32,851 nt of DNA from Acidobacteriaceae bacterium (lineage in GTDB: Bacteria > Acidobacteriota > Terriglobia > Bryobacterales > Bryobacteraceae), in NCBI GenBank assembly GCA_903970405.1, contig CAJCIT010000215.1:1-32851 (forward strand). The letters are read 5' to 3'. The notes beneath the pieces are model-generated. The model worked only from the letters and a program-made list of their open reading frames with translations. It did no database searches and was not told where the DNA came from. The position numbers and the translations under genes were made by a program. Numbering within the stretch: the first letter of the stretch is position 1; every line of letters begins with the position of its first letter. Positions 15,689-25,064 of the stretch are shown here, piece by piece.

Positions 15689-16341
15689 TCTCACTCAAAG
15701 AATTTGCTTATGTGTTTGAGCCTGCCGGTTTGCCCGCGCCGCCCGTGGGGCTTCTTCTGCTGCACGGAACAGGCGGCGATGAGCGCGATCTGTTGCCCCT
15801 GGGCCACTCGCTACTTCCGGGAGCAGCCATATTAAGTCCCCGGGGCAAGGTCTTGGAGCGAGGCATGCCGCGGTTCTTCCGCCGCCTGGAGGAAGGCGTC
15901 TTCGATCAAGAGGATTTGGCGCTACGCACCCGCGAACTGGCTCACTTTGTGCGCGCGGCGGAGAAGGAGTACTCGCTGACGCCCGGCCACATGGTTGCGG
16001 TGGGCTTCTCTAACGGCGCCAACATCGCCGCCAGCATGTTGATGACCGATCCCGAGGTGCTGGCCGGAGCGGCTCTGATGCGCGGCATGCCCCCGTTTGT
16101 ACCCGCCCGCCCCTGGAACCTCAATCACAAGCCAGTGCTCATTTTGAGCGGCAACAACGATCCGATCGTGGGGCGCGATCAGGCCAATCAACTGGCGAAT
16201 CTGTTTCGGAAGGCGAATGCGAACCTCACCGTACACTGGTCGGAAGCAGGCCACAATCTGTCGGAAGACGATCTGCACGTCGCGCGAGATTGGATTACGA
16301 GTTCGTTTCTGAATCAGGCGAACCACAGTCAGAAGGAGTGA
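15685..16341 (+). CDS. Alpha/beta hydrolase, carboxylesterase/phospholipase (MhqD-like)
   Basis: Cytoplasmic esterase of 218 aa. The catalytic triad is visible: Ser109 in GFSNG (107-111), Asp159 in LSGNNDPIVG and His190 in SEAGHNLS; the oxyanion loop is LLLHGTGGDERDLL. The start is TTG at 15685 overlapping the TGA of the dioxygenase, with GGAG at 15674-15677, 7 nt upstream, so translation is coupled. Joined to the dioxygenase, it probably cleaves or detoxifies a ring-opening product or ester, as suggested for Bacillus MhqD; the substrate is not known. Confidence 0.88.
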   Translation: MISLKEFAYVFEPAGLPAPPVGLLLLHGTGGDERDLLPLGHSLLPGAAILSPRGKVLERGMPRFFRRLEEGVFDQEDLALRTRELAHFVRAAEKEYSLTPGHMVAVGFSNGANIAASMLMTDPEVLAGAALMRGMPPFVPARPWNLNHKPVLILSGNNDPIVGRDQANQLANLFRKANANLTVHWSEAGHNLSEDDLHVARDWITSSFLNQANHSQKE

Positions 16342-16372
16342 AAAATCCGGCGCCAGAGGGGTCGGCCAGCGC

Positions 16373-16636
16373 CTAATACTCATACCAATCGGAGTGCGCG
16401 GACCACTTTCGGCATCGGAGGCAGCACGTTGTCTCAGATTGCTTGAGGCACGCCGGGCACACGCCGCCCGTATCGAAGGTATTCCAGCGGTGGAGGCAGG
16501 AACAGGCCCAAACGTCGCCGGGGCGGGGCTCCCAGGCGCATTTTGGACAGCGGATGCGGGGACCTTTGAGGCCCGTAAACTCATCCGAGGCAATATCGGG
16601 ATCAAGCACCTTGGTTTCCGGTTTTTTGCCGCTCAT
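16373..16636 (-). CDS. Small Cys-rich zinc-binding protein, hypothetical
   Basis: An 87-aa protein with paired cysteines in zinc-ribbon arrangement: CPKC, then CSC with RWNTFDTGG, CPAC, and CCLRC followed by KWSAHSDWY. The WNTFDTGGVCPAC and WSxHSDWY phrases occur in a conserved small family whose function I do not know. ATG at 16636 has no clear Shine-Dalgarno. It lies 67 nt downstream of the SDR gene on the same strand and converges on the hydrolase gene 31 nt away. Confidence 0.7.
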   Translation of the reverse strand: MSGKKPETKVLDPDIASDEFTGLKGPRIRCPKCAWEPRPGDVWACSCLHRWNTFDTGGVCPACLKQSETTCCLRCRKWSAHSDWYEY

Positions 16637-16703
16637 ACTTCAGCTTACGACAAGAACGGCAAATGGTTTGCGTCGATTCGCGATGGATTCACATTAGCGA
16701 TCC

Positions 16704-17474
16704 TTAACGCGCTGTCCATCCGCCATCGATCGCTATCGTATGACCGGTGATCAGCGACGCCGCCGGTGAAGCCAGGAACACTACCGGCCCCGCCACATCC
16801 ATCGGCTGTCCGATGCGGTGCAGGGCCGCAATCCGCTCGATGACATCGGCGCGGGCTGCCGGGTTGGACAGATACTCCTCCGTGCCGGGCGTCTCAATAA
16901 ACGTGGGGGCTACCCCATTCACGGTAATGCCGTACTGGCCCCATTCCACCGCGAGGCATTTGGTGAGGTGGACAATGGCTGCCTTGGTTGCGCAATAGAC
17001 CGATTCCGTTGGCAGCGCCACGAATCCCGCCTGCGAGCTGACATTGATAATCCGGCCGCTTTTCCGCGGAATCATCACGCGCGCCGCCGCCTGGCTCGCG
17101 AAGAACGTTCCTTTGACGTTGACTGCCATGGTCAAGTCAAAATCTTCCTCCCGCACCTGTTCGGCGAGGTTCCCCGGCGCAATCCCGGCATTATTCACCA
17201 GGATGTCGAGCTTGCCGAAGTACGAGGCCGCTTGCTCCACCGCGGAGAAGATCTGGTCCATCCGGGTGACGTCCATTTGCAAAGGGAGCACCCGGCGGCC
17301 GAGGCTTTCAATCTCGGCCGGTAATCCGCCGTGCGCGTGTATGTCTCGCAATCCCAGGGCGACGTCCGCGCCGGACTGAGCCAAGGCGAGCGCGATGGCG
17401 CGTCCCAAGCCGCGCGCCGATGCCGTCACCAGCGCAACTTGGCCTGATAAATCGAACCGCGGGAAGGGAATCAT
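16704..17474 (-). CDS. SDR-family NAD(P)-dependent oxidoreductase
   Basis: Classical short-chain dehydrogenase of 256 aa. The cofactor motif is TASARGLGRAIA (16-28), a variant of TGxxxGxG in which the first Gly is Ala. Others are NNAG (94-97), the catalytic Ser in NVSSQAG and YCATK (Tyr160, Lys164). The C-terminus ends GHTIAIDGGWTAR. The start at ATG 17474 (MIPFPRFDLSGQVALVT) is normal for the family; the frame open to 17618 adds 48 non-homologous residues. The substrate is unknown (sugar or polyol alcohol dehydrogenases and FabG-like reductases share this form). Confidence 0.9.
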   Translation of the reverse strand: MIPFPRFDLSGQVALVTASARGLGRAIALALAQSGADVALGLRDIHAHGGLPAEIESLGRRVLPLQMDVTRMDQIFSAVEQAASYFGKLDILVNNAGIAPGNLAEQVREEDFDLTMAVNVKGTFFASQAAARVMIPRKSGRIINVSSQAGFVALPTESVYCATKAAIVHLTKCLAVEWGQYGITVNGVAPTFIETPGTEEYLSNPAARADVIERIAALHRIGQPMDVAGPVVFLASPAASLITGHTIAIDGGWTAR

Positions 17475-17669
17475 TGTATCCAGAGTAAGGGAAGCGCGGT
17501 CCGTCACCGGCCAGCTCGCGGCATACCCCCCGGTGCGGCGCCCGTACAAGACCGGAGAGGGCGTCAGTTCCAGGCTCAGATAAGATGGCAAGCAGAATGC
17601 GCTCTCTTTTCTTGCCAAGACGATGAAACATTAACGTACTATTTTGTTAGGGGAGCTCTGCACTACAAA

Positions 17670-18243
17670 ATGCGCGACTACGACTTCAGGCGGCAGCTCG
17701 ACCCGCGGCTTCGCGACGCCTATGCACAGGAACCAACGGCGCGGATTTTGCCCGAAATGGTTCTTAGCAGGGGTGCCAACAGAATCGATTTTGCATTCGT
17801 TAACGGAAGACTGCAGGGCTATGAGATCAAGAGCGATTCGGACACTCTCGAGCGGCTCACGGCTCAAGCAGCGGCCTACAATTTGGTGTTCGATGAGATC
17901 ACACTTGTGGCAGGATCACGCCATCTTGAGGCCGCGAGAAAGGCTATTCCCCCATGGTGGGGCATCGTCAAAGCTGAGATCCTTGAGGGCGCGGCGCTGT
18001 TTACGGATCTCAGGCAACCTGAGCAAAACCCGATGCAGTGGGCGCGAGCCTTGGCGGATCTTTTGTGGCGGGACGAAGCATCTTTTGCGTAATCACTCGG
18101 ACGTAAAGAGCATTAGCCGAAAAAATCGAGCAGCACTTTCGTTGGAGATATTGCGAAGGCTGGACCTCGAAACGGTCGCGAATTTTACGCGTAAGGCCCT
18201 GAAAGATCGAGCGCGTTGGCGAGTTGACGAGTCACGAACGTGA
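17670..18243 (+). pseudogene. sce7726-family protein, frameshifted
   Basis: The first frame (17670-18092, 140 aa) reads RDYDFRRQLDPRLRDAYAQ… and stops early; the family's C-terminal region continues one base later, in the frame ending at 18243 (LLRNHSDVKSISRKNRAALSLEILRRL…KDRARWR). Removing one base near 18081, next to CTTTT, restores about 190 aa. The core looks like a PD-(D/E)xK nuclease fold: Glu29, Asp40 and Glu52-x-Lys54 in RIDFAFVNGRLQGYEIKSD. Function is unproven. Either the gene is inactive, or the sequence has a one-base error, or it is expressed by +1 frameshifting. Its partner-type gene sce7725 is present as a fragment on the opposite strand. Confidence 0.75.
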
Positions 18244-18524
18244 TGTGGTGATTAGCGCCGACCTGTCGCCAAGTCGTTTAGATTGCCCGTACCCACCAGA
18301 CTGTGAGCGCACCTGAAAAGATACTCGTCTCCCCAACTGAACCTAGGCCCGCGGTAAGCGGCGTGATTTACGACTTGGGTGCTGAGAGTGCGGAATTGGC
18401 CATAACCCCCGTAGCGAATCTCTCTGAGGGAGCGGCCCCGAAAGATCAACCACTCGTTTTCCGCTGTATACCGGATACTGGCGCTCGCAACCATCAGCCT
18501 TGGATCGATCTCGCGCACATCCAT
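18185..18524 (-). pseudogene. sce7725-type (phage Beta-like family) C-terminal remnant
   Basis: On the minus strand the frame MDVREIDPRLMVASASIRYTAENEWLIFRGRS…FSWGDEYLFRCAHSLVGTGNLNDL resembles the C-terminal third of sce7725/beta-family proteins. It hits TAA at 18252. One base earlier (near 18263) the next frame continues with VGANHHITFVTRQLA and stops at 18185, matching the expected NHHLT…RQLA end. Thus there is one frameshift and about two thirds of the N-terminus is gone; upstream frame remains open only to about 18560, where purF ends. The tail overlaps the antisense end of the sce7726 gene by about 58 nt. Identification is from remembered family motifs. Confidence 0.65.
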
Positions 18525-18561
18525 CCGCGTCGGGCTTTCTTAAGCGCGAAACCTTGCGGGC

Positions 18562-20022
18562 TCAGCAGCCAGTCTTCGTCGCCATCGCCAGTTCTTCAAT
18601 CTGGATGAGCGGCGTCGGGTATTTGCCCGTGTAGCAGGCGTAGCAGAAGCGTTTGTCGGTATCGGCTACCGCATCGCGAAGCCGCTCAATCGGCAGATAG
18701 CCCAGCGAGTCGGCTTCCACAAAGCGCTCGATCTCCTTGATGCTTTGGTTGGCCGCGATCAGTTCCCGCTGACTCGGAGTATCCACGCCGTAGTAACAGG
18801 GCGAGATTGTGGGCGGGCACGATATCCGCAGGTGTACTTCCTTCGCCCCGGCGTTTCGCACCATGCGGACAATCTTGCGGCTGGTGGTGCCGCGGACAAT
18901 CGAATCGTCCACCAGAATGACGCGCTTCCCTTCCAGCAGTGAGCGGACCGGATTCAGCTTCAGCTTCACCCCGAAGTCGCGAATCGCCTGCGAAGGCTCA
19001 ATGAACGTGCGCCCCACATAATGATTGCGAATCAGCGCCTGCCGGAACGGGATGCCGGATTCGGAGGCGTAGCCGATTGCGGCGGCGACCCCCGAATCTG
19101 GCACGGGCACAACGACGTCCGCATCCACGGGATGCTCCAGAGCGAGCAAACGCCCCATCTCTTCGCGCGAAATCTGCACCGAGCGCCCGAATACCAGCGA
19201 ATCGGGGCGCGAAAAGTAGACGTGCTCAAACACGCATTGCGCAAGATTCTGAGCTGGCGTATAGTGCTCGCGCGTAAGGCCTTTCGGACCCACAATCACC
19301 ATTTCACCCGGCTCCACGTCGCCGATGTAGGCCGCGCCAATCAGATCGAAAGCGCAGGTCTCTGAAGCGAAGACATAGGCGCCGCGCCCATCCGACATCT
19401 CGACGCGCCCCATGGCCAACGGGCGAAACCCATGCGGATCGCGCGCCACAATAATGCTGTTTTCGGCCAGGAACACCAGCGAAAACGCGCCTTCCAGTTG
19501 CAGCAGGGCGTCCCGCAGCGCGCCCGGCAGGGTCCGCTCGCGAGACTTCGCCACCAGATGCAGCACTACTTCCGTGTCACTGGTCCCCTGGAAGATTGAA
19601 CCTTCGGCCTCCAGGTCGCGCCTGATCTCCCCGGCGTTTGTAATATTGCCGTTGTGGGCGATGGCGATTTGCCCTTTACTGTAGGCCACCGATAACGGCT
19701 GCGCGTTCAGCAGCACGGTGTCGCCGGTGGTCGAATACCGCGTGTGCCCAATGGCCAGGTCGCCCGGCAACTGGTTCAACACGTCCGGCGTAAAGATGTC
19801 CGCCACGTGCCCCATCTTGCGCGTGCAATAGATTTTCCGTCCGTCACTCGACGCAATGCCGGCGCTCTCTTGCCCGCGATGTTGCAGCGCATAGAGTCCG
19901 AGGTAAGCCAGATTGGCCGCCTCGGGATGACCGTAGATTGCAAAGACACCGCACTCTTCGTGCAGCTTGTCGAAAATGTCCGTGGATTCGTCTTCGGAAA
20001 GTGGATCAGTCAAATTAGGCAT
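18562..20022 (-). CDS. purF: Amidophosphoribosyltransferase
   Basis: Commits PRPP to purine synthesis by making phosphoribosylamine with glutamine nitrogen. The 486-aa precursor has a 23-residue propeptide ending before Cys24 ([12 protein letters not shown]), the N-terminal nucleophile exposed by self-cleavage. The glutaminase half is followed by the phosphoribosyltransferase half with the PRPP loop [15 protein letters not shown]. The four cysteines expected for the Bacillus-type 4Fe-4S cluster are present ([17 protein letters not shown] and FCYACYTG), so this is the oxygen-sensitive, Fe-S form. Its ATG overlaps the purL stop by 8 nt. Confidence 0.96.
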   Translation of the reverse strand: MPNLTDPLSEDESTDIFDKLHEECGVFAIYGHPEAANLAYLGLYALQHRGQESAGIASSDGRKIYCTRKMGHVADIFTPDVLNQLPGDLAIGHTRYSTTGDTVLLNAQPLSVAYSKGQIAIAHNGNITNAGEIRRDLEAEGSIFQGTSDTEVVLHLVAKSRERTLPGALRDALLQLEGAFSLVFLAENSIIVARDPHGFRPLAMGRVEMSDGRGAYVFASETCAFDLIGAAYIGDVEPGEMVIVGPKGLTREHYTPAQNLAQCVFEHVYFSRPDSLVFGRSVQISREEMGRLLALEHPVDADVVVPVPDSGVAAAIGYASESGIPFRQALIRNHYVGRTFIEPSQAIRDFGVKLKLNPVRSLLEGKRVILVDDSIVRGTTSRKIVRMVRNAGAKEVHLRISCPPTISPCYYGVDTPSQRELIAANQSIKEIERFVEADSLGYLPIERLRDAVADTDKRFCYACYTGKYPTPLIQIEELAMATKTGC

Positions 20023-22252
20023 TTACCACCGAAGCGGGATTAAGGAGGAGGTGTTCAAGGGCGTTGTTCCAAACGGAGTACAAGTCGCCTACGGAGCTAT
20101 CGATCCAGGTTTCAGTCCGGTTTCGAATAACGACCCTCGCCTTGAGTGTAGCGCCAATTTCAAGCGCTTCAACCGAATTCTTGGCTGCGGCCGCGCGCAC
20201 GGCTTCAGGATTGCTTGTGGACACCAAAATACGCGACGGAGACTCCTCAAAGAGAACCAGTTCCTGGGAGCGATCGGAGTCCAGACGAATATCGGCGCCA
20301 ATGCCCTGAGGCCCGAATGACGCTTCCGCCAGCGCCACGGCGAGTCCGCCGTCACCCAGATCATGCGCCGAATCCACTAACCCATCGCGGACTAATTCGC
20401 GAACGGCCGATTGCACGCGCTTTTCGTAATACATGTCCAGTTTCGGCGGAGTCCCCCATAACCGATCGAGAATGACCTTGGCGTATTGCGATGATCCGAA
20501 CTCCCGGTCCCCGCCCGGGCGCAGACCGCCTAGCAGAAATATCCTCCGCCCCTCGGCCTGAAAGGCAAGCGGCATGGGCAATCCCGTCGGCAGCGTCCCG
20601 ACCATGCCGATCACGGGCGTCGGGAAAATGGGCGTGCCCAGCGTTTCGTTATAGAGGCTCACGTTGCCGCCCGTAATGGGCGTTTCAAAGAACCGGCAGG
20701 CCTCCGCCAGACCCTCAATCGATTCCACCAATTGCGCCATGATCTCCGGACGCTCCGGATTCCCGAAGTTCAGGTTGTTCGTGGCCGCAAGCGGCAGCGC
20801 GCCCACTGTGGAAAGATTGCGGCAGCACTCGGCGACAATCAGCTTCGTCCCCTCTCGCGGATCGAGCGCGCAGTAGCGCCCGTTGCCATCGAGCGACATA
20901 GCAATGGACGTTTCAGTGTCCTTGATACGGACCATGGCCGCTTCCGCCCCGGGCCCCGCCAGCGTGTTGGTCCGGACCTGGTAGTCATACTGTTCCCAGA
21001 TCCAACGCTTATTCGAAAGATCACCTGAACCGAGCAGCGCTTTCAGGTCCGCGCCCAGGTCATTGCTCCGGATGGTGGGGCCGTCAAGCGGCGCCACGCG
21101 TAACGGCGTGGTGTACGGCCGGTTGTAGAGCGGGGCTTCATCCGCCAGCGCGCGGTTCGAAATCTCGGCCACCACGTCTCCATGATTCTTGACGCGCAGC
21201 ATGCCATCGTCCGTCACCACGCCAATAATCACAGCGTCCAAACCCCACTTGCGGAAGACGGCGAGCACTTCCTCTTCGCGCCCCTTTTCGGCCACCAGCA
21301 GCATGCGCTCCTGCGATTCAGAGAGCATAATCTCATAAGGCGTCATGCCGGATTCGCGCTGCGGAACGAACTTTAAATCGATCTCAACGCCTGTCTCGGC
21401 GCGGCTGCCCATTTCGCACGTGGAACACGTCAATCCGGCCGCGCCCATGTCCTGAATGCCGACAATCGCGCCCGTCTTCATGGCTTCGAGACAGGCTTCC
21501 AGCAGCAGCTTCTCCATGAACGGATCGCCCACCTGAACATTCGGCCGCTTCTGTTTCGATTCTTCGGTGAACTCGGCCGATGCCATCGAGGCGCCGTGAA
21601 TTCCATCGCGCCCGGTCTTTGCGCCGACGTAAATCACCGGGTTTCCAATGCCGGTGGCCTTGCCATAGAAGATCTCATTGTGTTTGAAGACGCCCAGCGC
21701 AAAGACGTTCACCAGCGGATTGCCGTCGTAGCACGCCTCGAACACGCACTCGCCGCCCACCGTTGGAACGCCGAAGCAATTTCCATAGTGCGCAATGCCG
21801 CTCACCACGCCCTGCAGGATGCGCCGGTTCCGCGCCCCGGTCCGCGCGTCGTCAAGCCGGCCGAAGCGAATGGCGTCCATTACCGCAATCGGCCGGGCGC
21901 CCATCGTGAAAATGTCGCGCAAAATGCCGCCCACGCCGGTAGCCGCCCCCTGGAACGGCTCAATGAAGCTGGGGTGATTATGCGATTCAATTTTAAATGC
22001 AATCGCGACATTGTCGCCGATGTCGATAATGCCCGCGTTTTCACCGGGCCCCTGCAGCACGTGCTTGCTTTGAGTGGGCAGCTTCTTCAGATGGATGCGC
22101 GAGCTCTTGTACGAGCAGTGCTCGCTCCACATCACGCTGAAAATGCCGAGTTCGGTTAACGTGGGTTCGCGGCCCAACAGGCTCAGAATCTTGTCGTATT
22201 CCGGTAGCGTCAACTGGTGGGCGGCGATCGCCTCAGGCGCGAGGGTACTCAT
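20015..22252 (-). CDS. purL: Phosphoribosylformylglycinamidine synthase, large subunit
   Basis: ATP-dependent conversion of FGAR to FGAM. At 745 aa this is the small PurL type, which works with separate PurQ and PurS. Motifs include [20 protein letters not shown] near the N-terminus, the [35 protein letters not shown] substrate loop and [18 protein letters not shown], then the second AIRS-like repeat with [16 protein letters not shown] and [14 protein letters not shown]. Start overlaps the purQ stop by 4 nt and its stop overlaps purF, forming purQ-purL-purF. Confidence 0.97.
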   Translation of the reverse strand: MSTLAPEAIAAHQLTLPEYDKILSLLGREPTLTELGIFSVMWSEHCSYKSSRIHLKKLPTQSKHVLQGPGENAGIIDIGDNVAIAFKIESHNHPSFIEPFQGAATGVGGILRDIFTMGARPIAVMDAIRFGRLDDARTGARNRRILQGVVSGIAHYGNCFGVPTVGGECVFEACYDGNPLVNVFALGVFKHNEIFYGKATGIGNPVIYVGAKTGRDGIHGASMASAEFTEESKQKRPNVQVGDPFMEKLLLEACLEAMKTGAIVGIQDMGAAGLTCSTCEMGSRAETGVEIDLKFVPQRESGMTPYEIMLSESQERMLLVAEKGREEEVLAVFRKWGLDAVIIGVVTDDGMLRVKNHGDVVAEISNRALADEAPLYNRPYTTPLRVAPLDGPTIRSNDLGADLKALLGSGDLSNKRWIWEQYDYQVRTNTLAGPGAEAAMVRIKDTETSIAMSLDGNGRYCALDPREGTKLIVAECCRNLSTVGALPLAATNNLNFGNPERPEIMAQLVESIEGLAEACRFFETPITGGNVSLYNETLGTPIFPTPVIGMVGTLPTGLPMPLAFQAEGRRIFLLGGLRPGGDREFGSSQYAKVILDRLWGTPPKLDMYYEKRVQSAVRELVRDGLVDSAHDLGDGGLAVALAEASFGPQGIGADIRLDSDRSQELVLFEESPSRILVSTSNPEAVRAAAAKNSVEALEIGATLKARVVIRNRTETWIDSSVGDLYSVWNNALEHLLLNPASVVNA

Positions 22253-22953
22253 GATTTCGAAAAAGCGGAAGAGCCAGCCGCCGCATAATCGTTTGGCGCG
22301 AAATCGATCAACGACGTAAGCATCACGAGGCCATCGGTGTTGCCCATCAGCGGATCGGCTGCGCGCTCCGGGTGGGGCATCATCCCCAACACATTGCGGC
22401 CCTCGTTCAGGATCCCGGCGATGCCGCGCATGGATCCGTTGGGATTTTCGAGGTAACGAATCGCCACGCGGTCTTCCGACTCCAGCCGGTCAAGCACAGG
22501 TTCTTCGGCAATGAAACAGCCTTCGCCATGCGCGACGGGAAGACGCAGCACCTCTCCCTGCTTGGCCAGATGCGTGAACGGCGAATCTGTGGTCTCAACC
22601 CTCGTCGAGACCGTCTTGCAGACAAACCGCTGGCCTACGTTACGAATCAACGCCCCTTCCAGCAGCCCGCATTCCACAAGAATTTGGAAACCGTTGCAAA
22701 TGCCCAGGACTGGGCCGCCCTCGGCCGCGAATCGCTTCACGGCAGTGATCACTGGCGAGAACTTGGCGATGGCTCCGCAACGCAGGTAGTCGCCGTAGGA
22801 GAAGCCGCCCGGCAGAATCACCGCGTCTACTCCGCCGACTGAAGGCGAATCGTGCCACAACAGGCTCACATCCTGGCCGAGATTGTGCGACATTGCGTAC
22901 CAGGCATCGTGATCGCAATTGCTGCCCGGAAACACTACCACGCCAATCTTCAT
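22249..22953 (-). CDS. purQ: Phosphoribosylformylglycinamidine synthase, glutaminase subunit
   Basis: Supplies ammonia from glutamine to PurL. The 234-aa class-I amidotransferase has [13 protein letters not shown] at the start, [14 protein letters not shown] (oxyanion region), nucleophile Cys86 in GICNGFQIL and the His/Glu pair in [13 protein letters not shown]-rich ribosome-binding region precedes the ATG. A TAAAAT box at about 23047-23052 may be its promoter, leaving a leader of about 90 nt. The purS gene usually found just before purQ is not here. Confidence 0.96.
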   Translation of the reverse strand: MKIGVVVFPGSNCDHDAWYAMSHNLGQDVSLLWHDSPSVGGVDAVILPGGFSYGDYLRCGAIAKFSPVITAVKRFAAEGGPVLGICNGFQILVECGLLEGALIRNVGQRFVCKTVSTRVETTDSPFTHLAKQGEVLRLPVAHGEGCFIAEEPVLDRLESEDRVAIRYLENPNGSMRGIAGILNEGRNVLGMMPHPERAADPLMGNTDGLVMLTSLIDFAPNDYAAAGSSAFSKS

Positions 22954-23091
22954 GAGCCCCCCAAGATCGTGAGTTAGTACGAAGCCAATAAACAGAAAGC
23001 CGAATGAAAAAACGGACGGGACGCGGTGAGTACGTCGAATCTAACCTTATTTTAGCCGAGCTTCTACTGTGCTGGAACTCAAAACTTCTTA

Positions 23092-23328
23092 TTAGGCGCT
23101 GGCCGCGGGCGCAGCGGCTTTCTTGCGCGCGGCGCGCCGCTTTTCCACCGGAGGCTGACGATCGCTCTTTTTCAAAGCCGGCAATACAATCGAAGTCACG
23201 AATTTCTTTTCGCCGTGTTCGTCGAACTTAATTACTATGTAATCGTCGTTGCACGAAAGAACGGAACCCAGGCCGAACTTGCCGTGTTCGACTTGCGCGC
23301 CGGTGGCGAATGCCGGTTTATTTGCCAT
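23092..23328 (-). CDS. Small PcrA/UvrD C-terminal (Tudor)-like protein
   Basis: A 78-aa protein. Residues from FATGAQVEHGKFGLGSVLSCNDDYIVIKFDEHGEKKFVTSIVLPALKK follow the pattern of the C-terminal Tudor-like tail of PcrA/UvrD helicases (GxxVxHxxFGxGxV…KxF…PxLxK), which contacts RNA polymerase. The last 25 residues are a basic Lys/Arg/Ala tail (KRRAARKKAAAP) that could bind nucleic acid. A free-standing role at RNA polymerase or in DUF3553-like proteins is an inference. ATG 23328 is preferred over TTG 23334 because GAGG lies 7-8 nt upstream of it. Confidence 0.7.
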   Translation of the reverse strand: MANKPAFATGAQVEHGKFGLGSVLSCNDDYIVIKFDEHGEKKFVTSIVLPALKKSDRQPPVEKRRAARKKAAAPAASA

Positions 23329-23346
23329 GGCCAATCCTCGTAGACT

Positions 23347-23376
23347 ATTGTATCAGTTTGACTTACCTCCTGTCGA
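23347..23376 (-). promoter_or_regulatory. Sigma-70-type promoter of the Tudor-like gene
   Basis: Minus strand: TCGACA (23371-23376, five of six), an 18-bp spacer, TACAAT (23347-23352, five of six). Predicted start about 12 nt before the ATG at 23328, with GAGG inside the short leader. Confidence 0.65.
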
Positions 23377-23462
23377 CCGACAGGCCTAGAGCGGACCAAC
23401 GGGACGCCCCGCAATAGAGCTAGTACCCACGCAACTAGTTCCATATAATGGAGAAAGCCAAA

Positions 23463-23939
23463 ATGGAAGAACTGAAGAAAAAGCTGCAGGAGGAGATCAC
23501 GGCTCTCGAATACGAACTCCGTAATGAATTACCGAAGGAGATCCTCAAGGCCCGCGCTCACGGCGATCTGAGTGAAAACGCCGAATACCATGCAGCCAAG
23601 GAGCGGCAAGCTTACGTAGATGCCCGGTTGGGGCAACTCCAGGCCCGGATGCGCGAATTTTCGATGGTCGACATGACCAAAATTCCACACAACAAGGTCG
23701 GCCTCGGTTCACTGGTGGTTGTCTTCGATATCGCAAAGGACGAGGAGCTTACCTTCAAAATCGTAACCAGCGAAGAGGCTGACGTGAATAACGGGAAGAT
23801 TTCAACCAGTTCGCCCATTGGCCGCGGCTTGCTCGGCAAGCAGGTCGGTGATACGGTCAAAATTCAGATACCCGGCGGTTCAAGAGAGATGGAAATTCTT
23901 CAGTTGACCACCATCCACGACATCGCCGCTTCGAAATAG
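23463..23939 (+). CDS. greA: Transcription elongation factor GreA
   Basis: Stimulates transcript cleavage by backtracked RNA polymerase. From ATG 23463 the product is 158 aa, the usual GreA length. The N-terminal coiled coil (MEELKKKLQEEITALEYELRNELPKEI) carries the acidic tip within ARAHGDLSENAEYHAAKERQ, followed by the FKBP-like domain with ISTSSPIGRGLLGKQVGDTV. An earlier ATG at 23448 adds five residues, but GGAG 9 nt before 23463 supports the later start. A perfect TATAAT at 23444-23449 overlaps the earlier ATG; if it is the true -10, the transcript would begin too late to include that GGAG. Confidence 0.95.
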   Translation: MEELKKKLQEEITALEYELRNELPKEILKARAHGDLSENAEYHAAKERQAYVDARLGQLQARMREFSMVDMTKIPHNKVGLGSLVVVFDIAKDEELTFKIVTSEEADVNNGKISTSSPIGRGLLGKQVGDTVKIQIPGGSREMEILQLTTIHDIAASK

Positions 23940-23962
23940 GGGTTTAGGAAGCAGGGTCGCAA

Positions 23963-24601
23963 ATGACGTTCACACGCACCATCGGCCTGGGCGCCGGCAA
24001 GATCATCCAACTGATTGTGCGGGGGCTGGCGCTTTCGCGTGTAAACCCCAACGTCCTCACCTTCATTGGCTTGGTGATTAACGCTGTGGCCGCCGTTTAC
24101 CTCGCGCTGGGCCGTTTTCGGGTCGCCGGTTTCATCATCATCTTCGCCGGTCTCTTTGACATGGTGGACGGCCGCGTGGCGCGCGAAACGAATCAGGTGA
24201 CCCGCTTCGGCGCTTTCTTCGATTCCGTCCTTGACCGTTATTCCGATCTCGGCCTGCTGATCGGTCTGTTGGTTTACTACGGCACCATCAACCGGCCGTT
24301 CTATGTTGTATTGACGGCGGTGGTGATGATGGCGTCAGTCCTGATCAGCTATACGCGAACGCGCGCTGAGAACATCATCCCGGCGTGTAAGGTGGGCTTC
24401 ATGGAGCGTCCTGAGCGAGTGGTGCTTTTCATCATCGGCGCACTCTTGGACAGGATGGCGCCCGTGCTCTGGGTGACAGCTGTCCTGGGCAACATCACAG
24501 TAATTCATCGAATGATGTTCACTTATCAGGAAGCGAAGCGCCTGGAAGATGCTCAGCTCCGGGCCAGCAAGCGTGTGATGGCCAGCTCACAGGGCCAGTA
24601 A
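23963..24601 (+). CDS. CDP-alcohol phosphatidyltransferase
   Basis: Integral membrane enzyme of phospholipid head-group synthesis, 212 aa. The signature D-x2-DG-x2-AR-x8-G-x3-D-x3-D is complete in FDMVDGRVARETNQVTRFGAFFDSVLDRYSD. Several hydrophobic helices surround it (LTFIGLVINAVAAVYLAL, VAGFIIIFAGLF). It follows greA after 23 nt with CAGGG 6 nt before the ATG, so the two are probably cotranscribed. Candidates include phosphatidylglycerophosphate or phosphatidylinositol-phosphate synthase; sequence alone does not decide the acceptor. Confidence 0.88.
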   Translation: MTFTRTIGLGAGKIIQLIVRGLALSRVNPNVLTFIGLVINAVAAVYLALGRFRVAGFIIIFAGLFDMVDGRVARETNQVTRFGAFFDSVLDRYSDLGLLIGLLVYYGTINRPFYVVLTAVVMMASVLISYTRTRAENIIPACKVGFMERPERVVLFIIGALLDRMAPVLWVTAVLGNITVIHRMMFTYQEAKRLEDAQLRASKRVMASSQGQ

Positions 24602-24660
24602 TTCTTCCCGAGCCGATTCCTAATCGCCGAGCGCTGACGGCCCGCCCTTACAGCCAATGC

Positions 24661-25044
24661 TCATTTCCCGTCTTCCAGAATTACAACCGCAAACGCCATT
24701 TCCGTGGTGTGTGTAAGTGAGAGTGAAATTCTGGCGACCCCCAGCCTGTCTGCGATGTCGCGGGCCGCGCCGGTCAGCCGAAGCGTCGGCCGGCCCGAAG
24801 GCTCATTGACGACTTCAAAATCCTTCCAGGTGACGCCCCGGCGCAGTCCAGTGCCGATTGCTTTCATTCCCGCTTCCTTGGCTGCGAAGCGCGCGGCAAA
24901 ACGTTCATCGGCATTCGCTTTGCGCGACGCATAGGCGGCTTCGGCTTCGGTATAGATGCGCTTCAGAAAGCGCTCTCCATACTGCTCAATGCAGCGCCGG
25001 ATGCGGGGAACCTCAGCGAGATCGGTACCGATTCCAAGGATCAT
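24661..25044 (-). CDS. acpS: Holo-[acyl-carrier-protein] synthase
   Basis: Attaches 4'-phosphopantetheine from CoA to the ACP serine. From ATG 25044 the product is 127 aa, the usual length: MILGIGTDLAEVPRI contains the Mg-binding Asp, and RFAAKEAGMKAIGTGLRRGVTWKDFEVV contains the second metal and CoA site, ending with SLTHTTEMAFAVVILE. The frame is open to 25101, but the added residues (MSYPVGRHPTCLQ…) are foreign to the family. The ACP at 9904-10209 is a natural substrate. A perfect hairpin lies 20-40 nt upstream. Confidence 0.94.
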   Translation of the reverse strand: MILGIGTDLAEVPRIRRCIEQYGERFLKRIYTEAEAAYASRKANADERFAARFAAKEAGMKAIGTGLRRGVTWKDFEVVNEPSGRPTLRLTGAARDIADRLGVARISLSLTHTTEMAFAVVILEDGK

Positions 25045-25064
25045 GCGAGGCCAGTTACACGCTT

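Noticed and set aside
17475..17618. Extended N-terminus of the SDR protein
   Set aside because: Residues before MIPFPRF are not family-like.
22954..23052. Purine-type riboswitch in the purQ leader
   Set aside because: A 5-bp GTTAG/CTAAC pairing closes part of the leader, but none of the conserved purine-riboswitch core could be recognised.
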